From Nitrospirota bacterium (lineage in GTDB: Bacteria > JACPQY01), in the NCBI GenBank assembly GCA_016190245.1, contig JACPQY010000031.1, positions 1 to 64,000 on the forward strand: a stretch of DNA of 64,000 bases, in the 5' to 3' direction. The notes beneath the pieces were generated by a model. The model saw nothing but the letters and a program-made list of their open reading frames with translations, had not been told where the DNA came from and made no database searches. Both the position numbers and the translations under genes were made by a program. Positions 58,252 to 64,000 of the stretch are shown piece by piece. The first letter of the stretch is position 1, and each line of letters starts with the position of its first letter.

Positions 58252-60120
58252 ATGACCGAGCAAGCCAACACCCAGGGAGCCGTTCTTCTCGTCGAAGAAG
58301 GGGGCCCGATGTGGACCAACATGCGGCGCGCCCTCCAAAAGGACGGCTTTTCCCTGCGCAGCGCGACCACGCTGACCGACGCCCTCGACAATCTGCGAAA
58401 AGAGGATTTCGACATCGTCATCACCGGCCTCAGTTTCCGCGACCGCTCCGGGCTGGACGTCCTGCGGCAGATCAAAGAGGCCGCGCCCCTCTCCGAATTG
58501 ATCGTCCTCACCGATTCCCCCTCGCCGGATCCAAAGTGGGAGGCCCTGAAGCTGGGGGCCTACGACTACCTGACCACGCCGATCGAGGAATTCCAGATAC
58601 GCGATGTGGCGCGCAAGGCGCTCATGCACCGCAACCTGCGAGTCAATTTCCGGGAGCCCCCCCCCCCGAATGCGGCCGGCCCCTCGACGCCGGCGGAGAC
58701 CGACCGGCCATCCCCGAGGGGGAGTGCGGGGCGGCCGTCCCCGGCGCAGCCCGCACCGTTCAGTTTCGACCGGGAAGACAGGAAGCTCACCTTCTGGTGG
58801 AAAGAGAATGAGGACTTGACACCCGCCCCGACGGCAGGACGAGGTCCCAGCCTGTCCGAGCCCGCCCCCGAGCCTCCACCGGCGCCTCCCCGGCAACTCC
58901 AGCGCATGGATGAGAGCCCTGCGGAACCCGAACCCCCTCCCCCCCCCCGGCTCCGGGAGATCCGGCCGCCCGAAGTCCCCGTCTCGTCCCCGTCGGCCCC
59001 GCGGCAGGCGGAGACCGAGCCGACCCCACCCCCTCCTCCGGACATGGTCGAGCTCCAGCAGGAATTGGAAGACCGCCGCCATGAGACCGAGCGATTGCGC
59101 GAGCGCGTTCTGGAACTCGAACCGCTTCTCAATGAGCGGGACCATCTCAGGGCAGAGGTCGAATCCTTGCGGGCGGCAGCATTGCACTCGCAGCCAGTGG
59201 AGGGTATGTCTGCCCCGCCCCCCCCCGAGGCCGAAACGACCGAAGCGTATGCAGTGCCGCCCGTGCCGGCGCCTTCCCTCCGCCACCGCCTCTTCCCGCT
59301 CGTCGCAGGCATCTCTCTTCTCTCGATTCTTGGGGCCGCCTATTTCGGCGCGGTTGCCCACCAACGCGAGCGGGAAGCCGATGCCGCGGCCCGCCGTATC
59401 AAGGAATTGATGCAGACCACGGCAGCAGCTCCCACGCCGCCCGAATCGCCCCCGCCGGCGGCCGAGCCAACCTTGGAACCGGCCCCCGTGGAGCCTCCCG
59501 ATGTCCCCGCCACCACGCCCTCCCCCAGCGAGGCACCGGCCACGCCATGGGCCCAAAGACCTCAATCAAGCCCGCTCGGACTGCCCGAAGGACTCGTCAT
59601 CACCGTCAGGGCAAGCAACCTCCGGGAAGGGCCGGGCATCCACACTCCCCGCACCGCCCGCCTCCCCGCCGGAACCCTCTTGCAGAAACAATTGGAGGAG
59701 GATGAGTGGGCTCGCGTCCGATCGGAAGACGGCCGCGAGGGATACATGTGGACACCGAACCTCTCGGACAAGGCCGTGCTCGCCGCAGCCACGGGACCCG
59801 TCCCGCCCCAGGCGTTCGAACAGGGTGGTCACTACTACCCTTCGCTCAACGTGCTCATCCGCCCACTGCTCCATGTCACCCTCGAGGATTTCCGATTCCA
59901 GGCGGTGTTCATGCGCGGCTCGGAGCCTTGGGAATCGGTCGATCTGAGCCTCGGGGGACAGCCCGGCGCGGACGGGAGTTGGGCCCTCGATCTCCTGTGC
60001 CCCCGTGGCATCCCCAAGGAGCAGGCCGGACCGGATTTTCGCGTCGAGGTGCGCGCCTCTTCCGAGGGCGGCCGGCCCGAAACGCTCGCCTCGTTCCCCC
60101 TTTTCAGCGCGACTCCCTGA
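58252..60120 (+). CDS. Membrane protein with pseudo-receiver, coiled coil and SH3-like domain
   Basis: Residues 10-125 follow a receiver domain (VLLVEEGG, VITGLSFRDRSGLDVLRQI, LIVLTDS, GAYDYLTTP), but the phosphorylation Asp is Gly59 and the conserved Lys is Thr109, so phosphorylation is unlikely. Residues 130-260 are Pro/Glu-rich, 265-310 a coiled coil, 346-366 a transmembrane helix (FPLVAGISLLSILGAAYFGAV), then a second Pro-rich stretch. Residues 448-508 look like a bacterial SH3 domain (ASNLREGPGIHTPRTARLPAG, WARVRSEDGREGYMW), and about 110 C-terminal residues follow. The receiver-like part should be cytoplasmic and the SH3 part periplasmic. Role unknown. Confidence 0.7.
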   Translation: MTEQANTQGAVLLVEEGGPMWTNMRRALQKDGFSLRSATTLTDALDNLRKEDFDIVITGLSFRDRSGLDVLRQIKEAAPLSELIVLTDSPSPDPKWEALKLGAYDYLTTPIEEFQIRDVARKALMHRNLRVNFREPPPPNAAGPSTPAETDRPSPRGSAGRPSPAQPAPFSFDREDRKLTFWWKENEDLTPAPTAGRGPSLSEPAPEPPPAPPRQLQRMDESPAEPEPPPPPRLREIRPPEVPVSSPSAPRQAETEPTPPPPPDMVELQQELEDRRHETERLRERVLELEPLLNERDHLRAEVESLRAAALHSQPVEGMSAPPPPEAETTEAYAVPPVPAPSLRHRLFPLVAGISLLSILGAAYFGAVAHQREREADAAARRIKELMQTTAAAPTPPESPPPAAEPTLEPAPVEPPDVPATTPSPSEAPATPWAQRPQSSPLGLPEGLVITVRASNLREGPGIHTPRTARLPAGTLLQKQLEEDEWARVRSEDGREGYMWTPNLSDKAVLAAATGPVPPQAFEQGGHYYPSLNVLIRPLLHVTLEDFRFQAVFMRGSEPWESVDLSLGGQPGADGSWALDLLCPRGIPKEQAGPDFRVEVRASSEGGRPETLASFPLFSATP

Positions 60121-60390
60121 AGCGCTGACGCCACGGCGCACCCGCATCGGTCGGTGCCGCACGTCATTCGCGGGCGCGTGGAGGACCGGCACGGTTGGTC
60201 CCCTCACGCTCGCCGTGTGAACATCGCGCCACTGCGGATCGTCCGCTCCATCGGCTCGACGAGGGCCCGAACCTGGCATGCGCCACCACGAATCTCGTAC
60301 CGCCGTGAACCTGCATCCCTGACGAGATGACGAGAATGGCAGTTCTCAACAGCACCCTGCGGGGCGGCGCCAGGAGGGGACGGGACTTTT

Positions 60391-60723
60391 CTATGTCAGG
60401 ACGAGAAACGCCGCCACGGTGTCGTCGCCGAAGCGTCGGATGTCATCGAATCGACGTCTCAAGATTCGCTCAATGTTCTGCGTGGAACAGTTCCCTCGCT
60501 GAATCCAGATCACTTTGGGTGGGGCGCCGGTGAGAATGGACCTCGCGTAGAAGTCGGAGTCTTTGGACACGATCACGTAACGTTCTCTCCTGGCAAAATT
60601 CCAAACCTCTTCGTCCGTGGCCCGTTCCAGCCGAACATCCCTCACGTGTTTGGAATCCCGGAATGTGTCCCGTAGCTTCTCAACAAGTCCCGGTGACAGA
60701 TTCTGATCGAACAGGAGCTTCAG
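60391..60723 (-). CDS. DUF5615 PIN-like toxin
   Basis: The full family start LKLLFDQNLSPGLVEKLRD is reached only with a CTG at 60723 that overlaps the DUF433 stop as CTGA; the first ATG/GTG would drop the N-terminal Asp. The product is then 110 residues: first acidic site in LFDQNLS, EVWNFARRERYVIVSKDSDFYAR (second Asp pair) and GAPPKVIWIQRGNCSTQNIERIL. PIN-like nuclease half of a TA-type pair, with its partner directly upstream. Confidence 0.75.
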   Translation of the reverse strand: MKLLFDQNLSPGLVEKLRDTFRDSKHVRDVRLERATDEEVWNFARRERYVIVSKDSDFYARSILTGAPPKVIWIQRGNCSTQNIERILRRRFDDIRRFGDDTVAAFLVLT

Positions 60724-60965
60724 GCGGGTAGGCTTGTCAGCTTCCGTTCGCGGTCGGCGGCGAAAGCAAGCACGGCTCGGATGTCTTGCGCCGTCAGGTC
60801 CGGAAAGTCTTTGAGAATCTGATCTTCCGTCATGCCGGAGGCAAGGTAATCGAGGATGTCATAAACCGTGATCCGCAGGCCCCGTATGCAGGGCTTGCCC
60901 CCCCTCTTCTCAGGCTCGATGGTGATATATTTCCTGAAATCCACGGCTTCCGTTTTCCGTTTCAC
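60720..60965 (-). CDS. DUF433 antitoxin-like protein
   Basis: The 81 residues read FRKYITIEPEKRGGKPCIRGLRITVYDILDYLASGMTEDQILKDFPDLTAQDIRAVLAFAAD, the classical DUF433 core of beta hairpin and helix-turn-helix. It shares only the pattern, not close identity, with the copy at 36749. It overlaps its DUF5615 partner by 4 bp. The divergent hsdR gene starts 84 bp away. Confidence 0.8.
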   Translation of the reverse strand: MKRKTEAVDFRKYITIEPEKRGGKPCIRGLRITVYDILDYLASGMTEDQILKDFPDLTAQDIRAVLAFAADRERKLTSLPA

Positions 60966-61048
60966 GAGAATAGGATACGACCACCGGTGCGGGAAAGCAA
61001 TGATAACAGGGTGGCATTTAGCGGGACCGAAAAACTCCCACCTGAGGA

Positions 61049-63607
61049 ATGGGTAGTGGAGTCACATCAGTGAAAGAGGCCGCAGCCCGAATCAAGATCA
61101 ACCGGCTCCTTGAAGCCGCGGGCTGGCGATTCTTTCCGGAAGGCAGCGCACCGGCCAACATCCGTTTGGAGCCGAGTGTCACCGTCAACTCGACCGAACT
61201 GGATGCGCTCGGGAACGATTTCGAGAAAACCGGGAAGGGCTTCATCGACTTCCTCCTTCTCGACGCCAAGGGCTTCCCGCTCCTGGTTCTGGAAGCCAAA
61301 GCAGAGAGCAAGAGCCCGCTCGTCGGCAAGGAGCAGACACGCAAGTACGCCCGTTCCCAGAACTGTCGATTCGTCATCCTCTCAAATGGCAACCTCCACT
61401 ACTTCTGGGATTTAGAACGCGGCAACCCGTACATCATTACGTCATTCCCATCGCCTGACTCGGTCATCGGCTACCGCAAGGTAACGCCCAACCCGCAACG
61501 CCTGATCGATGAACTGGTCGGCGAGGACTACATCGTTCTGACGCAACGGCCGAATTACCAATCAGAGGCAGCCTGGGGCAATGAGGCGGAGCGCCCCGGC
61601 TACATCCAGGCGAACAAGCTGCGCTTTCTGCGTCCGTACCAACTCAAAGCGATCCACGCCCTGCAACGCGCGGTCCGAGAGGGGAAGGATCGCTTTCTGT
61701 TCGAGATGGCCACCGGCACCGGCAAGACCCTCACCGCGGGAGCCGTCATCAGGCTCTTCCTCCGATCTGGAAACGCCCACCGCGTGCTCTTTCTGGTGGA
61801 CCGCCTCGAACTGGAGGATCAGGCCGGCAAGAAGGCCGACTCCCCTCTGCTGCTGTTGGCCGCCGATTTCAAAACGGTGATCTACAAGGAGAACCGGGAC
61901 GACTGGCGCCGCGCGGAAATCGTCGTCACCACCGTCCAATCCCTTCTCTTCAACAACAAGTACCAGCGGCTGTTCTCCCCGACCGACTTCGACCTGGTCA
62001 TCTCGGACGAAGCACACCGGTCCATCGGCGGCAACGCCCGTGCGGTCTTCGATTATTTCATCGGCTACAAGCTGGGGCTCACCGCCACGCCGCGTGACTA
62101 CCTCAAGCGGTTCGATAAGAGCAATCCGTCCACCCGCGATCCGCGCGAAGCCGAACGCCGCCTACTGCTGGATACCTACCGCACCTTCGGTTGCAATAAC
62201 AGCCAGCCGACCTACCGATACTCGCTGCTGGATGGCGTAAAGGACGGTTATCTGATCAATCCCACGGTTGTGGATGCCCGCACCGAGGTCACCACTGAGC
62301 TGCTCTCTGAAGAGGGTTTCGTGGTCACATTCACCGATGACCAAGGCGATGATCAACAGGAAGCCTTCAAGCAGCGCGAGTTCGAAAAACGATTCTTCTC
62401 CGATGCCACGAACCAGCTCTTCTGCAAGACGTTCCTCGAAAATGCGCTGCGCGATCCCATTAGCGGCGAGATCGGCAAGTCGATCATCTTCGCCGTCAGC
62501 CAGAACCACGCTGCCAAGCTGGCGCAGATCCTCAATCAGATGGCCGACCGCATGTTTCCCGGCAAGTATCAGTCGGACTTCGCTGTCCAAGTCACTTCAC
62601 AGATTCCCGATGCCCAGCAGTTCACCATCAACTTCGCCAACAACAACCTGCTTGGCTCGGCCAACTTCCTGCCCGCTTACAAGACCAGTAAGGCGCGGGT
62701 GTGTGTGACCGTTGGCATGATGACCACCGGGTATGATTGCACGGATATCCTGAACCTCGGCCTCTTCCGTCCCATCTTCTCGCCGACGGATTTTATTCAG
62801 ATCAAAGGGCGTGGCACCCGCAAGCACAACTTCCTGGAGCAACTGTTCGACGACAATCTCAAGGACAGCGTCCGGAACCCCGACAAGACGGCATTCAAGC
62901 TCTTCGACTTCTTTGCGAACTGCGAATACTTCGAGGAGAAGTACAACTACGACGAGGTCATCGAGCTCCCCCCGCCCAAAGGAACTGGCGGCGGTGGAGG
63001 TGGAGGCCCCGTGGTTGTGGGCGGCACTTACGAGCACCTGGGCGCCGACATCCTTTCCGAAATCAGGGAAGAGCCCATTGGGCTTGAGGGTATGAAGATC
63101 GACCGCATGTTCTTCGAGAAATTCGAAGACACCGTGCGCAAGAACGACTTCATCGCCAAGGCCGTCGAGACCGGGCAGTGGGATCGCGTGATCGACTATG
63201 TAAACCGTGAAGTTTTCGACAAACCCGAGGAATACTACACCCTCGACAAACTGCGCAAAGCCGCCGTCGTAGACCGCCGTCTAACCCTGCGGGAGATCCT
63301 GGCAAAGATCTTCGGCCTGATTCCGCGCTTCAAGTCCAAGGACGAACTGCTCGAAGAGGAGTTCGCCAAATTCGTCGCCGATTACAAGCCGGACGAGGCC
63401 ACCGCCATCCCAGCCATCAAGACCTACTTCAAGGCCTACATCACCAGCGACCGGGTGCGCCACATCATCGAGAGCCGGCAATTCACGGAACTGGCTACCA
63501 ACCCCGTGTTTTCCACGCGCGATTTCAAGGCGGTGCCGAAGAAGTACCGCTCGCTCGTCCCGGAATACGTCAAGGACTACGTCTCGCTGAACCAGTTTGC
63601 AGCGTAG
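61049..63607 (+). CDS. hsdR: Type I restriction enzyme R subunit
   Basis: An N-terminal PD-(D/E)xK nuclease domain (FIDFLLLDAKGFPLLVLEAKAESKSP, with D and ExK) is followed by a superfamily 2 helicase: LRPYQLKAIHAL (Q-like), ATGTGKTLTAG (Walker A), DLVISDEAHRSIGG (DEAH), GLTATPRDYLK and TGYDCTDI, IKGRGTRKH (motif VI). The C-terminal helical domain has KYNYDEVIELPP and EDTVRKNDFIAKAVETG. It is 852 residues, at the short end for HsdR. ATG at 61049; GTG at 61070 is possible. The next gene is a four-helix-bundle protein, and hsdM/hsdS are expected beyond the window. Confidence 0.9.
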   Translation: MGSGVTSVKEAAARIKINRLLEAAGWRFFPEGSAPANIRLEPSVTVNSTELDALGNDFEKTGKGFIDFLLLDAKGFPLLVLEAKAESKSPLVGKEQTRKYARSQNCRFVILSNGNLHYFWDLERGNPYIITSFPSPDSVIGYRKVTPNPQRLIDELVGEDYIVLTQRPNYQSEAAWGNEAERPGYIQANKLRFLRPYQLKAIHALQRAVREGKDRFLFEMATGTGKTLTAGAVIRLFLRSGNAHRVLFLVDRLELEDQAGKKADSPLLLLAADFKTVIYKENRDDWRRAEIVVTTVQSLLFNNKYQRLFSPTDFDLVISDEAHRSIGGNARAVFDYFIGYKLGLTATPRDYLKRFDKSNPSTRDPREAERRLLLDTYRTFGCNNSQPTYRYSLLDGVKDGYLINPTVVDARTEVTTELLSEEGFVVTFTDDQGDDQQEAFKQREFEKRFFSDATNQLFCKTFLENALRDPISGEIGKSIIFAVSQNHAAKLAQILNQMADRMFPGKYQSDFAVQVTSQIPDAQQFTINFANNNLLGSANFLPAYKTSKARVCVTVGMMTTGYDCTDILNLGLFRPIFSPTDFIQIKGRGTRKHNFLEQLFDDNLKDSVRNPDKTAFKLFDFFANCEYFEEKYNYDEVIELPPPKGTGGGGGGGPVVVGGTYEHLGADILSEIREEPIGLEGMKIDRMFFEKFEDTVRKNDFIAKAVETGQWDRVIDYVNREVFDKPEEYYTLDKLRKAAVVDRRLTLREILAKIFGLIPRFKSKDELLEEEFAKFVADYKPDEATAIPAIKTYFKAYITSDRVRHIIESRQFTELATNPVFSTRDFKAVPKKYRSLVPEYVKDYVSLNQFAA

Positions 63608-63615
63608 AAGACGAG

Positions 63616-64000
63616 ATGGCGAAGATCAGACCCAGTGGAGGCTACCGCGACCTGCGCAGTTTTCAGATTGCGACCATTATCTACGACGCCACCTACTGGT
63701 TCTGCGAGCGCATCCTGGAACCGCGGTCTCGGATGAGCGACCAAATGGTGCAGGCGGCGCGCAGCGGACGGCAGAATATCGCCGAAGGCAGCCGCGCATC
63801 CGCCACCTCGTCCCAAACCGAACTCCGGCTGATGAACGTCGCCCGCTCCAGCCTGGAAGAACTCCTCCTGGACTACGAGGATTTTCTGCGGCACCGGCGG
63901 CTGCGAATATGGGCGCCGGATTCAGCGGAGGCTACGGCGGTGCGGAAGATTGGCCAACAGCATCCGACGGATCCGTCTGGTCTGACGGATGAGCAGCGCT
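63616..64000 (+). CDS. Four-helix-bundle protein (23S rRNA IVP-like), cut by window edge
   Basis: ATG at 63616, 8 bp after the hsdR stop. The sequence (YRDLRSFQIATIIYDATYWF, then RMSDQMVQAARSGRQNIAEGS and ELRLMNVARSSLEELLLDYED) matches the four-helix-bundle proteins named after 23S rRNA intervening-sequence proteins, with the hallmark QxxxAxxSxxxNIAEG. A variant of this family is often found between hsdR and hsdM of type I systems. The frame is still open at base 64,000. Confidence 0.8.
   Translation, partial: MAKIRPSGGYRDLRSFQIATIIYDATYWFCERILEPRSRMSDQMVQAARSGRQNIAEGSRASATSSQTELRLMNVARSSLEELLLDYEDFLRHRRLRIWAPDSAEATAVRKIGQQHPTDPSGLTDEQR

Noticed and set aside
60121-60390. Possible short genes between the SH3-type membrane protein and the DUF5615 gene
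   Set aside because: Open frames here are short, Arg-rich and without a ribosome binding site; I see nothing supportable.

Overview
The window comes from a GC-rich bacterial chromosome, probably an uncultured lineage. Bacterial markers are a class II tRNA-Leu, ribosomal protein L25, methionyl-tRNA synthetase and PRPP synthetase. Flagellar hook genes and ABC-2-type polysaccharide export suggest a motile, Gram-negative-type cell. Nothing in the sequence lets me name the phylum. No CRISPR array, intact insertion sequence, integrase or rRNA operon was seen. Short dispersed palindromes are common both between and inside genes.

Bases 1-25,600 are a surface-glycan region with many signs of turnover. 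A long minus-strand run (16,969 to 994) holds a Wzt-type ATPase, a CBS/NDP-sugar dehydrogenase fusion, a GT-B protein, NeuB and NeuA (nonulosonic acid activation), a B12-binding radical SAM protein, a 2-hydroxyacid dehydrogenase, methyltransferases, a capsule-synthesis-like protein, an exostosin/FkbM chimera and SGNH hydrolases. Toxin-antitoxin (TA) modules (MazF type, MntA-HepT) sit inside it. The plus-strand part adds a GT2, VapBC-type and Phd/RelE-type modules, asparagine synthetase, FkbM methyltransferases and tRNA-Leu(CAG). Broken copies of an exostosin gene, asnB, a nucleotidyltransferase, a methyltransferase and an SGNH gene lie between intact genes.

Bases 25,700-36,500 are mostly housekeeping: a zinc-ribbon response regulator, metG, a TatD-radical SAM fusion, prs, rplY, thrC, a ubiquitin-like/NIL protein and ATP sulfurylase. 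A DUF433/DUF5615 pair follows, flanked by a 31-bp direct repeat that copies the 3' end of sat. Bases 37,400-45,700 hold flagellar hook genes (fliK-flgD-flgE), a DUF115-like protein and a solute-binding-like protein without a clear start.

Bases 45,700-64,000 hold a DUF3179 lipoprotein, panE, a HAD hydrolase, a degenerate membrane pyrophosphatase paralogue directly downstream of a complete H+-PPase gene, a TldD-type protease, a family B DNA polymerase, a membrane protein with a non-phosphorylatable receiver-like domain and an SH3-like domain, a second DUF433/DUF5615 pair, and the start of a type I restriction locus (hsdR, then a four-helix-bundle protein cut by the window edge).

The best candidates for something undescribed are the catalytically stripped pyrophosphatase paralogue beside hppA, the repeat-flanked TA cassette at the end of sat, and the pseudo-receiver/SH3 membrane protein.
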